A stretch of DNA of 64,000 nt from Sulfitobacter mediterraneus (GCF_003054325.1 NZ_QBKU01000004.1:310001-374000); one strand, 5' to 3'; positions 9,115 to 18,068 are shown, counted from the first letter of the stretch. The notes: generated by a model from the letters alone, not told the origin. Program-made: numbers and translations.

Positions 9115-10611
9115 TCAGATGGTTTGGTCGTAATCCCCCACGCCCGGCTCGGTGCGGATCACGGCATCCAGATCTTTAAAGATTGCGCGCATTTCGGCTT
9201 CTGATGCGGGGCTTTCGCAGACCACCACCAGATTTGGCGTGTTTGATGAGGCGCGGATCAGCCCCCAAGCGCCGTTGTCGAGGATCACGCGGGCGCCGTT
9301 GACTGTCACAACGTCTTTGATGGCGCGTCCGGCGATCTGTTCGCCTGCGGCGTGTTTGGCGACAAGCCTGTCCACCAGCCGTGCGAGGATGTCGTATTTT
9401 TCGGTGTCGGCGGCATAGGGCGACATGGTGGGCGTGGCCCAGGTTTGCGGCAGGGCCTTGCGCAGGTCGGACATCGACATGTCGGGGTTGCGGTCCATGA
9501 GTTTGCAGATCTCGACCGCGACGCGCATGCCGCAGTCATAGCCGCGGCCGATGGGTTCGGCGAGGAAGTAATGGCCAGATTTTTCAAAGCCCGCCAAGGC
9601 GCCGATCTCTTTGACCCGGCGTTTCATATGGCTGTGGCCGGTTTTCCAATAGTCGGCTTTGATCCCGTGTTTTTGAAGCTCGGGGTCCGAAGCAAAGAGG
9701 CCGGTTGATTTTACATCTGCCACAAAGGTGGCGTTGGGGTAGAGTTTGGCCAGATCGCGGGCCATGATCACCCCAACCTTGTCGGCGAAGATTTCTTCGC
9801 CTTCGTCATCCACCACGCCGCAGCGGTCGCCATCGCCGTCGAAACCCAGCGCGAAGTCGGCGCCGGAGGCTTTGACCGAGGCGCTCATGTCGTGGAGCAT
9901 TTCCATGGCTTCGGGGTTGGGGTTGTAATGCGGAAAGGAGTAGTCCAGCGCGTTATGGCTTGGCACCACTTCAACGCCGAGGCGTTCGAACAACTCAGGT
10001 GCGAAGGCGGAGGCGGTGCCGTTGCCCGTGGCGCAGACCACCTTGAGCTTGCGGGACATTTTGAAATCGCCAACCAGATCGTCGAGATAGGCCTCGCGCA
10101 CGCCGTGGACGAACTCGTAGCCACCACCGCTTTGGGGTTTTCCTTCGCCATTCAGCACAATGTCGCGCAGTTCTGCCATTTCATCGGGGCCGTGGGTCAG
10201 GGGGCGTTCAAAGCCCATTTTGACCCCGGTCCAGCCGTTTGGATTGTGACTGGCCGTGACCATGGCCACGGCAGGGGCATCCAGGTGGAACTGCGCGAAA
10301 TAGGCCATGGGCGATAGGGCAGGGCCGATGTCTTTGACGTGGATCCCGGCCTGCATCAGCCCCAGCATCAGCGCGTTTTTGATCGACAGGGAATAGTCGC
10401 GATAATCATTGCCAACGGCGATCACCGGCTCAATCCCGCGCCGCTGCATCTGGGTGCCAAGGCCGAGGCCGAGGGCGGTGATGCCGGGCAGGTTGATGTC
10501 ATCTGGGTATTTCCAGCGGGCGTCATATTCGCGGAACCCCGTGGGGGTGATCATCGCATCGCGCAGGAATTCCCAGGTGTTCTGGGTCACGGTTGGTGCC
10601 GGTTTTGTCAC
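9115..10611 (-). CDS. Phosphoglucomutase/phosphomannomutase
   Basis: 498 aa from a GTG start. Interconverts hexose 1- and 6-phosphates through a phosphoserine, supplying sugar nucleotides for surface polysaccharide. The active-site serine loop is TASHNPNGWTG, the metal loop DGDGDR, the sugar-binding region FEKSGHYF, and the C-terminal phosphate loop RASSNTPNL. The GTG at 10611 is chosen because the protein then begins MTKPAPTV, like relatives I recall; the frame stays open to a TTG at 10635, directly after the kdsA stop, but that has no ribosome site. It is the last gene of the kpsT-kpsE-kdsA run. Confidence 0.93.
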   Translation of the reverse strand: MTKPAPTVTQNTWEFLRDAMITPTGFREYDARWKYPDDINLPGITALGLGLGTQMQRRGIEPVIAVGNDYRDYSLSIKNALMLGLMQAGIHVKDIGPALSPMAYFAQFHLDAPAVAMVTASHNPNGWTGVKMGFERPLTHGPDEMAELRDIVLNGEGKPQSGGGYEFVHGVREAYLDDLVGDFKMSRKLKVVCATGNGTASAFAPELFERLGVEVVPSHNALDYSFPHYNPNPEAMEMLHDMSASVKASGADFALGFDGDGDRCGVVDDEGEEIFADKVGVIMARDLAKLYPNATFVADVKSTGLFASDPELQKHGIKADYWKTGHSHMKRRVKEIGALAGFEKSGHYFLAEPIGRGYDCGMRVAVEICKLMDRNPDMSMSDLRKALPQTWATPTMSPYAADTEKYDILARLVDRLVAKHAAGEQIAGRAIKDVVTVNGARVILDNGAWGLIRASSNTPNLVVVCESPASEAEMRAIFKDLDAVIRTEPGVGDYDQTI

Positions 10612-10635
10612 GTCAGATCTCGCAAATTGGGTCAA

Positions 10636-11469
10636 TTAAAATGTCATGGGGTGCTGTTTGGCCAGCGCGTCAAACTTCATCAGTGTGGCGATCAGATCAG
10701 GCATCTGGTCGAGATAGATCATATTGGGGCCGTCGCTGGGCGCGTTGTCCGGATCTTCGTGGGTTTCGATGAAAACAGCCGCCACACCGATGGACACTGC
10801 CGCACGGGCCAGCACGGGGGCAAATTCGCGTTGCCCGCCCGATGAGGTGCCTTTGCCGCCGGGGCTGGCAACGGCGTGGGTGGCGTCCATCACCACGGGA
10901 TAGCCGGTTTGCGCCATTTGCGGCAGACCGCGCATGTCGGTCACCAATGTGTTGTAGCCAAAGGCGGTGCCGCGTTCGGTCAGCAAGATTTTCTCATTGC
11001 CGGTCGATTTGATCTTGTCGACGATATTGCTCATTTCCCAAGGGGCGAGCCATTGGCCCTTTTTGACGTTCACCGCAGCGCCGGTGTTGCCTGCGGCCAG
11101 CAGAAGGTCAGTCTGGCGGCACAGGAAGGCCGGGATTTGCAGCACATCCACGGCATCGGCGGCGATGGCGCATTGGGTATCTGAATGTACGTCGGTCAGG
11201 ACTGGCACATCCAGCGCCTTGCCTACCGATTGCAGCACCTTGAGGCCTTGATCAATGCCCAGACCCCGCTTGCCAGACAGGGACGTGCGGTTGGCCTTGT
11301 CATAGCTGGCCTTGAAAACGTATTGCGCTCCGGCGGCGGCGCAGGCCTCTTTCATTTTGCCCGCGATCATCTGTGCGTGGTCTTCGCTTTCGAGCTGGCA
11401 GGGGCCGGCGATCACGGTCAGGGGGCGATCATTGCCGACAATCACGTCACGGATGGTTACTTGGGTCAT
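10636..11469 (-). CDS. kdsA: 3-deoxy-8-phosphooctulonate synthase (KDO8P synthase)
   Basis: Condenses phosphoenolpyruvate with arabinose 5-phosphate to make KDO 8-phosphate for lipid A core or for the KDO linker of group 2 capsules. 277 aa. The loop AGPCQLESED places Cys where metal-independent enzymes (such as E. coli) have Asn, so this is the metal-dependent class. KANRTS and TERGTAFGYN are further family blocks. The start overlaps the kpsE stop as ATGA, which links KDO supply directly to capsule export. Confidence 0.96.
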   Translation of the reverse strand: MTQVTIRDVIVGNDRPLTVIAGPCQLESEDHAQMIAGKMKEACAAAGAQYVFKASYDKANRTSLSGKRGLGIDQGLKVLQSVGKALDVPVLTDVHSDTQCAIAADAVDVLQIPAFLCRQTDLLLAAGNTGAAVNVKKGQWLAPWEMSNIVDKIKSTGNEKILLTERGTAFGYNTLVTDMRGLPQMAQTGYPVVMDATHAVASPGGKGTSSGGQREFAPVLARAAVSIGVAAVFIETHEDPDNAPSDGPNMIYLDQMPDLIATLMKFDALAKQHPMTF

Positions 11470-13373
11470 GAGGTTACCTGTTCTCTGAGGATGGAGGCTG
11501 TCAGGGACAACATCAGGTAGATGCCTGCAAAGATCAGGAAAGCCAAGATCGTGTTCTCAAATCGGCGGGGATATGTCGGCTCTTGCGGGGCGACGGGTTG
11601 CACCGCGACGGTGAGGTAACGCACCTGGCGGTTGGCTTCGGTCCGGGCTTGTTCCATTGCGGTTTGTGCTGATTGCAGCACCATATCCGCAGCAGCAAGA
11701 TCGGCCTTGGCCAATTGCATGGTGACCGCTTGCTTGGCCAGAGAATTATCCCCTTCGGTGGCGGAGTTCATTTTCACGTTCAACTTGGCAAGCTGTTCCT
11801 TGAGGCGGCGCACATCGCTGCGGGCACCGTCGACTTTGGCCTTGTTGGGGCGCGGGTTGTCCAGAAGCGCCGACAGGGCCAGTTCTTTTTCGATCAACAG
11901 CCCCTCATAGGTGGTGATCTGGGCGCGGATCGCGACGATCTCGGCTTCGGGGTCCACGCCGTTTTCGATTTGTAGACGGATCAATGCCTCTTGACTGTCG
12001 CGGCGGTTTTTCTGCGCGGTTTCAAAGCCGGTGAGGGCGTCGCGCATCCCGTCTTCGCGCTTTTGCTTGGACAGCTCATTAACTCGGTCTTCGGCGTATT
12101 TCAGCAAGCTTTCGGAAAAGGCGGCGGAGACCTGCGGATCGGCGGCGATCACCTCCATACGGATCACGCCTTCGGTGGGATCATAGCCGATTTTGACGTT
12201 CTTTTTGTAGACTTTATAGGCCTCTTCGTTGGTTGGGTTTGCAGTCAAGCGTTGCACCACGTCTATAGAGTCATCCGAGAAATGGTCCTTGAACCCGGTA
12301 TCTTCGTTCAGGCGCAGCATTGCATCCTTGGATTGCAGATAGGCCTGCGTTGCGATGCTGTCGGCGCTGTTGGCAAATTGGGTGGGCAGGATGCCGCCAA
12401 ACGGGCTGGCGCCGCCGCCGCCCTCGCTTTGGATGATCAGGAACTGGCTGTTGGTGGCATACATCGGCGAGGCGATTTTGTAGAAATAGATCCCGGCGAT
12501 CAGCGTGGGCAGGATCACAAAGGCAGCGAGGCGGGCCAGCAACAGGCCAAGTTTGCGGCGTCTGCGCAGGGTGATGTCGCGCTGAATTTGCGAAATTTCA
12601 TGCTCGCGCCGTTCTGCCGGAGAAAGCTGTTCGGTGGATGGCAGCGTGTTGGCCCCCGCGGGCATGGTTTGCGGCAGCTGAATGCGGCCGCCTTTGGCAT
12701 TGGGTTGTGGCGCGTTTGCAGGCGGTTGCGGGCTACCGGCTGGGTTGGCGGGGGGTTGCCCGTCAGTGTTTGGCACCACCAGTTCAAGCATGTTGGAGCG
12801 TTGGAACGGGTCGATGCCCTGTTCACGCAGCAGGCGCACCGCGTCAAAATCGGAGGTGGGGGCAAGCCCGTGTTTTTGGGCCACCCGGCGGGCCATGCGC
12901 AGTTGCCGTCCGGTGAGACCTTCGCGGCGGATCGCGTCGATGTCTGTCTCGCCGCCCGGTTGTTGGCTTGGCGCGGCGTCTTGTTGTGGCGCAGTTGGCG
13001 CGGCGGCCTCGGGCGGAGGGGCATGACGGGTCTGTTGCGGTCCGCGGGGTTGAGCGTGATCGCCCGCTGGTGCCCGCTGCGGCTGCGGGGCGGCGGCTTG
13101 TGTGGGGGCGGGCTGTCGGGGCGGCGCGGCTTGGGGTGCCTCGCGATGAGGGGCGGCTGGGCGCGGTGGCTCTTGGTGCGCGGGACCGGAGGGCGGCACG
13201 GCGCGGGGCGCTGCATGCGCGGCAGCGCGGCGTTGCAGTGCAACGGGCGGCTCTCCGTATTGATCCGGGGCTTGCGGGCGCTGCACATGCTCCGGCGTAT
13301 CGGCATGCTGGCTATGCGTGGGTGAGGCGCTCCGCTTGATGCGGAATTTTCTAGCCTTGGGTTTCGTAGTCAT
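11466..13373 (-). CDS. kpsE: Capsule export inner-membrane protein, KpsE/CtrB (PCP-3) family
   Basis: 635 aa. A polysaccharide co-polymerase that spans the periplasm and links the ABC exporter to the outer-membrane channel. From the N-terminus: a long Pro/Ala/Gln-rich cytoplasmic stretch (about residues 15-150); a conserved-looking segment with LTGRQLRMARRVAQKHGL (about 160-210); a second Pro-rich linker; a first membrane helix (about 280-300); a large coiled-coil periplasmic part; and a last helix (about 610-630). Classical KpsE is near 380 aa, so the N-terminal ~260 residues are extra. The ATG at 13373 overlaps kpsT by 23 bases; upstream codons in frame are antisense to kpsT-like sequence and were dropped. 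Confidence 0.9.
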   Translation of the reverse strand: MTTKPKARKFRIKRSASPTHSQHADTPEHVQRPQAPDQYGEPPVALQRRAAAHAAPRAVPPSGPAHQEPPRPAAPHREAPQAAPPRQPAPTQAAAPQPQRAPAGDHAQPRGPQQTRHAPPPEAAAPTAPQQDAAPSQQPGGETDIDAIRREGLTGRQLRMARRVAQKHGLAPTSDFDAVRLLREQGIDPFQRSNMLELVVPNTDGQPPANPAGSPQPPANAPQPNAKGGRIQLPQTMPAGANTLPSTEQLSPAERREHEISQIQRDITLRRRRKLGLLLARLAAFVILPTLIAGIYFYKIASPMYATNSQFLIIQSEGGGGASPFGGILPTQFANSADSIATQAYLQSKDAMLRLNEDTGFKDHFSDDSIDVVQRLTANPTNEEAYKVYKKNVKIGYDPTEGVIRMEVIAADPQVSAAFSESLLKYAEDRVNELSKQKREDGMRDALTGFETAQKNRRDSQEALIRLQIENGVDPEAEIVAIRAQITTYEGLLIEKELALSALLDNPRPNKAKVDGARSDVRRLKEQLAKLNVKMNSATEGDNSLAKQAVTMQLAKADLAAADMVLQSAQTAMEQARTEANRQVRYLTVAVQPVAPQEPTYPRRFENTILAFLIFAGIYLMLSLTASILREQVTS

Positions 13374-14010
13374 AGAGCTGTTTCGCTTCTTCCAAGGTGT
13401 CAAACATATAGAGTTTGCCGCCCAACAGGACGGCCGCCGAGCGGGCAAATTTTTCCAAGGTCTGCGCCTGATGCGAGACAATGATGATCGTGGTTGTGCG
13501 CAGGCGTTCCTGCAGGATTTCACCCGCTTTGCGGTTGAACTCCATATCGGTGGTCGACGGCATACCTTCGTCGATCAGGTAGATGTCAAAATCCAGCGCC
13601 AGCATCAGCGAGAATGTGAACCGCGACCGCATGCCAGAGGAATAAGTGCCGAGTGGTTGGTCAAAATATTCGCCCAACCCACAAAGCCATCGGCAAAAGC
13701 TTTCGACATAATCGGGGTCCAGACCATAGAGCCGGGCGATGTATCGGGCATTTTCCATGGCCGAAACCTTGCCGACAACGCCGCCCATGAATCCCAGCGG
13801 AAAGGAGATGTTGCACCTGCGCCGGATTTCGCCCTCATCGGGTTTCTCAAGGCCCGCCATCATATTGATAAGAGTGGATTTACCGGTGCCGTTGGGGGCC
13901 AGAATGCCCAGAGAATTACCCAATTCCACGCGAAAAGACACATGGTCAAGAATGACCTTGTGCTGCGATCCCGTCCAAAAGGACTTGGATACATTCTCAA
14001 ACTCCAGCAT
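13351..14010 (-). CDS. kpsT: Capsule exporter ATPase, KpsT/CtrD family
   Basis: 219 aa ABC ATPase that powers export of lipid-linked capsular polysaccharide. Walker A is APNGTGKST, the signature is TYSSGMRSR (a KpsT-type variant of LSGGQ), Walker B is IYLIDEG and the switch histidine is in IVSHQ. It heads a minus-strand operon kpsT-kpsE-kdsA-phosphomutase. The permease KpsM that should partner it is not in the window, nor are kpsC, kpsS or kpsD. Confidence 0.93.
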   Translation of the reverse strand: MLEFENVSKSFWTGSQHKVILDHVSFRVELGNSLGILAPNGTGKSTLINMMAGLEKPDEGEIRRRCNISFPLGFMGGVVGKVSAMENARYIARLYGLDPDYVESFCRWLCGLGEYFDQPLGTYSSGMRSRFTFSLMLALDFDIYLIDEGMPSTTDMEFNRKAGEILQERLRTTTIIIVSHQAQTLEKFARSAAVLLGGKLYMFDTLEEAKQLYDYETQG

Positions 14011-14093
14011 GCCCTGCTCCGGTGCTGCCTGTTATTGGGCCTGTCCCCCCTTAGCAGAGGTGTCTTAAAGGCCTGTTTACCGATTTTCCCCGC

Positions 14094-14123
14094 ATTATGT
14101 CGCATTTCTTTTGAAAAGTACAA
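14094..14123 (-). promoter_or_regulatory. Predicted promoter of the kpsT operon
   Basis: On the minus strand TTGTAC (14123-14118) and CATAAT (14099-14094) are 18 bases apart, upstream of kpsT. This leaves a leader of about 80 bases. The surrounding 14011-14145 gap is A/T-rich and otherwise empty. Confidence 0.45.
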
Positions 14124-14145
14124 CGCCGCGAGTGGGTTGCGCGGA

Positions 14146-15066
14146 TCACTGTTGCTCGGAATGCCTGCGGTGGCCGATCTGATTGGTATCAGGGCAACAA
14201 TCTTGTGGTTTCTCCAGTTCCAGCGTGCTGTGCCCGACGCCAAATTTTGCAGACAATTGCTGCTTTATTGTTTGACGCAAAGCGCCGGGATCGGCCTGCG
14301 CATCATGTACGATATGGGCATCAAGGGCGGTGTCATGTTCGCCCATCATCCACAGATGTATATGATGAACAGAGATCACGCCGGGGGTCTGCTCCAATGC
14401 GGTGATCACCTCTTGAATGTCCAGATGCGGCGGGCTGCCGAGCATCAGAATACGGATCACCTTGGGCATCTCGGTGGCCGATTGCCACAATATGTAACCG
14501 GCAATCAAAAGCGTGGTCAGCGGATCAACCCAATGCCAGCCGAACAGGATCACCAAAGTGCCTGCCAGAATGACCGCCACAGATCCCAGTGCATCCGCCA
14601 GATTGTGCAAAAACGCCGCGCGGATGTTGATGCTGGATTTCGACAACCGGTAAGTCAGCGCGGCTGTTGCCAGATCAATGGCCAGTGCGATGCCAGCGAC
14701 AAAAACGATAATCCATCCGGTGACTTCAGAGGGTGTGATGAAGCGCAAGACAGCTTCGTACAGCAGGTAAAAGCCGACGACGATCAATGTGGTGTAGTTG
14801 ATCAGGGCGGCAACCGCCTCGATCCGGTCATAGCCAAAGGTCATGCGTCCATCCGCAGGGCGGCGGGCAATCTTGCGGGCGGCAAAGGCGATGATCAACG
14901 CAATCGCATCAGACAGGTTGTGCAAGGCATCTGCGATCAGGGACAGGCTGCCCGCGACGATGCCGCCAATGATCTGCGCAATCGTCAAGCCAAGGTTCAA
15001 AGCGACAGCAAAGGCAACCTTGCTGTCGCCACTATTGGCGTGAATGTGTTGATGTTTATGAGCCAT
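14146..15066 (-). CDS. Cation diffusion facilitator (CzcD/ZitB-type)
   Basis: 306 aa from the ATG at 15066. Proton-coupled efflux of a divalent metal, most likely zinc or a relative. Six membrane helices are predicted. The metal sites are HNLSDA in helix 2 and HNLADA in helix 5, and a cytoplasmic C-terminal domain with VHHIHLW follows. The N-terminus begins MAHKHQHIHA, a His-rich metal-binding lead. It is the last gene of the ArsR/permease/CDF operon, 27 bases after the permease; an earlier TTG at 15093 is possible. The metal cannot be told from sequence. Confidence 0.92.
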   Translation of the reverse strand: MAHKHQHIHANSGDSKVAFAVALNLGLTIAQIIGGIVAGSLSLIADALHNLSDAIALIIAFAARKIARRPADGRMTFGYDRIEAVAALINYTTLIVVGFYLLYEAVLRFITPSEVTGWIIVFVAGIALAIDLATAALTYRLSKSSINIRAAFLHNLADALGSVAVILAGTLVILFGWHWVDPLTTLLIAGYILWQSATEMPKVIRILMLGSPPHLDIQEVITALEQTPGVISVHHIHLWMMGEHDTALDAHIVHDAQADPGALRQTIKQQLSAKFGVGHSTLELEKPQDCCPDTNQIGHRRHSEQQ

Positions 15067-15093
15067 CGGTTTCCGGCAATTGGGGGGCAACAC

Positions 15094-16119
15094 TCACGCA
15101 ACTGCCTGCCAGGCAAGACCCGCAATCATGGCACCGATCAGGGCAAAGCCGAGGTAGGCCATGAAGACCCGCGGTTTGACCAAGGCCCAGACCGCGATGG
15201 CCGCCGGAATGCAACTGACCCCGCCTGCAATAACAAAGGACATCGCCGCGCCTTGGGTCATGCCTTGGGCCAACAGCGCGTCCACCAGTGGCACGGCGGC
15301 ATAGCCGTTCAGATAGGCAGGTGCGCCCACCAATGCACCAAGCAGGATCGGCATCACCCCCTCACCGCCCAATACGGAGGCAATCATCTGAGCCGGAATA
15401 TAGTGCAGCATCAGCGCCTCGATCACATAGGCCAGCGTCAGCCACTTGAAGAGAAACAGCGCATTTTCGCGGGCGGTTTCGGAAAACACCGCGCGGCGGT
15501 CCGGCTCGGGCCAGAACTTCCAGACGGTTTGGCCAGAGAACGGTTTCTGCACGCCGCAGCAGCCGCCAACACTGGGTCGTTCCTTCAACGGATCGGCAAA
15601 CAGCGGGGTATTCGCGGCCAGCATGACCCCAAATCCGCCCAACATCCCGATGCCGATAGCAGCGATGGTTTTGGCCAGCGCAAAGTCAAACCCCAAGGTG
15701 CCAGAGGTGATAGCGAACATCGCAGGATCCATCAACGGCGAGGCCAGCCAGAACGCCATCACCGCGCCTAACGGCGCCCCGACGGCCAGCAACGCGGCGA
15801 TAAAGGGGATGACCTCGCAGGAACAGAAGGGTGACAATCCCCCCAGCAGCGCCGCCATCACGATCATGCGCGCGGGGTTGCCCTCAAACGCGCGGGCCAG
15901 CAGGTTTTCCGCGCCACTGGCCTTGAGGTACGCCACTGCAAAAACGGCAAAAAGGATAAACGGCGCGGTGCCAGCCAAGGCCTTGGCGGCGAATGTCACC
16001 GTGGGGATGAATTGCGGCCAGTCGAGCAGCGCAACCAGCGCCAGCAGCAGGGCGGTTACGCCCCAAGCGCCAATTTTTAGGCGACTGATCGGGGTTTGGC
16101 TTTGGGTTGTGTCAGCCAT
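15094..16119 (-). CDS. ArsP/YraQ-like (UPF0718) permease
   Basis: 341 aa, about eight to ten membrane helices. The family motif SPFCSCEVIPF, with paired cysteines inside the membrane, is characteristic of ArsP and YraQ permeases. ArsP exports trivalent organoarsenicals; other members are uncharacterised. A second Cys cluster, GGCCG, lies in the central loop. It overlaps the regulator gene by eight bases and is followed by the CDF gene. The regulator type and the Cys motif suggest metalloid or thiophilic metal export, but the substrate is an inference. Confidence 0.88.
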   Translation of the reverse strand: MADTTQSQTPISRLKIGAWGVTALLLALVALLDWPQFIPTVTFAAKALAGTAPFILFAVFAVAYLKASGAENLLARAFEGNPARMIVMAALLGGLSPFCSCEVIPFIAALLAVGAPLGAVMAFWLASPLMDPAMFAITSGTLGFDFALAKTIAAIGIGMLGGFGVMLAANTPLFADPLKERPSVGGCCGVQKPFSGQTVWKFWPEPDRRAVFSETARENALFLFKWLTLAYVIEALMLHYIPAQMIASVLGGEGVMPILLGALVGAPAYLNGYAAVPLVDALLAQGMTQGAAMSFVIAGGVSCIPAAIAVWALVKPRVFMAYLGFALIGAMIAGLAWQAVA

Positions 16120-16456
16120 GATTGTGTTCCTCGCATGGGCTGCCCGCGTCTGCGCAGCATTCGGTCAGCAGAAAATGGGACAGCGCCTGCACCTCTTCAT
16201 AGGCAACAGCGGCGCAGATGGTGCTGCGGCCTTGACGTTCTTGTTTCACAAGACCAGCAGCGGCCAACAGTTTGAGATGATGCGTTAGAGTTGATCCGGT
16301 CACGCCGGTGCGATCCCCAAGCAGCCCAATGCTCAACCCGTCAGGGCCAGCCCGCACCAACGTGCGCAGTACCATCAGGCGTTGTTCGGAGCCAAGCGCG
16401 GCGAAGCTGGCAGCGGCCAGCGTGAGGGGCGGGGTTTGTGGAGAATCAATTTTCAT
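16112..16456 (-). CDS. ArsR/SmtB-family repressor
   Basis: 114 aa winged-helix regulator. The recognition part is TGVTGSTLTHHLKLLAAAGLV, followed by the wing RQGRSTIC. The C-terminus is unusually rich in ligands (ECCADAGSPCEEHNHG), a plausible metal or metalloid sensor site distinct from the classical helix-3 CVC of ArsR. The ATG at 16456 lies inside a palindromic operator, so binding would block both promoter and start. It is the first gene of the operon with the permease and CDF genes. Confidence 0.9.
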   Translation of the reverse strand: MKIDSPQTPPLTLAAASFAALGSEQRLMVLRTLVRAGPDGLSIGLLGDRTGVTGSTLTHHLKLLAAAGLVKQERQGRSTICAAVAYEEVQALSHFLLTECCADAGSPCEEHNHG

Positions 16457-16520
16457 ATTTCTAGAAATATAGAAATGAATGGCTGACGCAAGGTTTATTT
16501 CGATAATTTTCGAAATGAAT
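16457..16520. promoter_or_regulatory. Tandem operators of the ArsR-type repressor
   Basis: Two 24-base sites, 16457-16480 and 16497-16520, share the frame ATTTC-N10-GAAATGAAT and lie 40 bases apart (about four helical turns). Around the first, ATATTTCTAGAAATAT (16455-16470) is a perfect 16-bp palindrome that covers part of the regulator start codon. The second contains ATTTCGA-N6-TCGAAAT. Confidence 0.75.
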
Positions 16521-16577
16521 ATGCGGGGCGTCTCTCTTTGAGCTTGGCGCGGCGGCGGCATCGGCTATCCTGCGCCT

Positions 16578-17165
16578 ATGACAGACATCCGCGCGCCCCT
16601 ACGCCGCTGCACCCTATGCAGCGATCGTTTTGCCGCCACGGCAACGGGCCATCAGCCGCGTCCGGTGGTCTGGTTCGCGCCGGAGGCCCGGATCTTGATC
16701 GCGGGGCAGGCGCCGGGGCTGCGCGTTCATGAAAGCGGCAAGCCGTTTTGGGATGCCTCAGGCACCCGTTTGCGCGACTGGATGGGGCTGGACGAAGACA
16801 CCTTCTATGACCAATCGAAACTGGCCATCCTGCCGATGGCGTTTTGCTTTCCCGGTTACAACGCCGGTGGCAGTGACCTGCCGCCGCCGCCGATCTGTGC
16901 CAAGACGTGGCGGGCACAGGCATTGAACCTATTGCCGGATATCCGGCTGACTTTGCTGATTGGCGGCTATGCAATGAAATATCATCTGCCGGATTATATA
17001 TCGGTGCGCTTATCCGTCGCGGGGTGGCAGGACCACCCAAAAGGCGTCTTTGCCTTGCCTCATCCGTCGTGGCGCAATACCGGTTGGCTGAAGAAAAATC
17101 CGTGGTTCGAGGCAGACGTGGTGCCGCGACTGCGGGCCGCTGTGACCGAGGTGCTCCATGACTGA
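16578..17165 (+). CDS. Uracil-DNA glycosylase-superfamily protein
   Basis: 195 aa. The fold markers are GQAPGLRVHESGKPFWD (active-site loop, in the position of motif A), an aromatic GYNAGG region and LPHPSWRN (motif B, in the position of the catalytic His loop). These place it in the uracil-DNA glycosylase superfamily as a short cytosolic form. Whether it excises uracil, or belongs to a branch with altered activity, cannot be told. The N-terminal CTLC pair is not enough for the four-Cys iron-sulfur cluster of families 4 and 5. It overlaps the next gene by eight bases. Confidence 0.8.
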   Translation: MTDIRAPLRRCTLCSDRFAATATGHQPRPVVWFAPEARILIAGQAPGLRVHESGKPFWDASGTRLRDWMGLDEDTFYDQSKLAILPMAFCFPGYNAGGSDLPPPPICAKTWRAQALNLLPDIRLTLLIGGYAMKYHLPDYISVRLSVAGWQDHPKGVFALPHPSWRNTGWLKKNPWFEADVVPRLRAAVTEVLHD

Positions 17166-17940
17166 CCTGACCCCGCTGGACGAGGCGCATGCCGCAATGA
17201 CCGCTGCGCCCGATGACGATACGGCGCGCCTGCGGTTTTACGAGCGGATCGCAGATGTTGAGCTGTTCATGTTGCTTGAGGCAGAACCGGTCGGGGATCA
17301 GATCAATCCGATCTTGCTGGAGGATGCCTATGTCGTGGTGTTCGACCGCGCGGCGCGTCTGGCGGCCTATGTGGGCGAGGCCGCGCCCTATGTCGCCCTA
17401 TCGGGGCGGGCGATTGCCGGAATGCTTGAGGGGCAGCCCTTGGGCATGGCCGTGAATATCGGTGTGGCCCCGTCCGAGATATTGTTGCCTGCGGGTGCAA
17501 TGGAATGGCTGCGCGATACGCTGGCCCATGAGGCCGGTGAGGTGGAGGCCAAGATTGAGGCGCTGCTGCCGCCCAAGGGTCTGCCCGAGACATTGATCGC
17601 TGCGATTGATGCCAAATTGGCGACCGCCACGGGCATGGCGGCTGGGGCGTTTTTGGTGGCGGTTGATTATGCGGGCGGCGGACGCGGGCATTTGCTGGCC
17701 TTTGTCGGGGCGATCCCGCGGGCGCAGGATGCACTGGTGCGGGCAGCGTCCGAGGCGCTGACGTTTTCAGGGATCGAAGCGGGGGCCATGGATGTGGGCT
17801 TTTTCGCGCCAAACGACCCGACGGTTGAAAAACTCGCCAAAGTGGGTCTGCGCTTTGACTTGCCGCAAGGGGAGGGTTTGCAACATACGCCGCGCATGCC
17901 GCCGGGCAGTGACCCCTCTAAACCCCCTATTTTGAAATAA
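17158..17940 (+). CDS. SseB N-terminal domain protein
   Basis: 260 aa cytosolic protein with the SseB N-terminal-type domain over about residues 10-125 (LDEAHAAM, FYERIADVELFMLLE, ALSGRAIAGML) and a second, less conserved half. SseB was named as a serine-sensitivity enhancer; its biochemical role is not established. It overlaps the glycosylase-like gene by eight bases and so is probably co-translated with it. A short gap (17941-18068) with no gene follows. Confidence 0.8.
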   Translation: MTDLTPLDEAHAAMTAAPDDDTARLRFYERIADVELFMLLEAEPVGDQINPILLEDAYVVVFDRAARLAAYVGEAAPYVALSGRAIAGMLEGQPLGMAVNIGVAPSEILLPAGAMEWLRDTLAHEAGEVEAKIEALLPPKGLPETLIAAIDAKLATATGMAAGAFLVAVDYAGGGRGHLLAFVGAIPRAQDALVRAASEALTFSGIEAGAMDVGFFAPNDPTVEKLAKVGLRFDLPQGEGLQHTPRMPPGSDPSKPPILK

Positions 17941-18068
17941 ACCTCTCTGTTATCCTTCAGATATTCACCGCCCCGTCACATCGGCGCGAGGTCACAGCTT
18001 CGTGGGATGTGAATGGTTGGGCGGGCTCCTAGGTTGGTTTTACCGAAGCCTCAAAAAGGAATTGAAAC

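Noticed and set aside
13318-15771. Plus-strand open frame of 817 codons
   Set aside because: It lies antisense to kpsT, the CDF gene and the permease, which all have strong family motifs. It has no ribosome site and its composition is that of a shadow frame.
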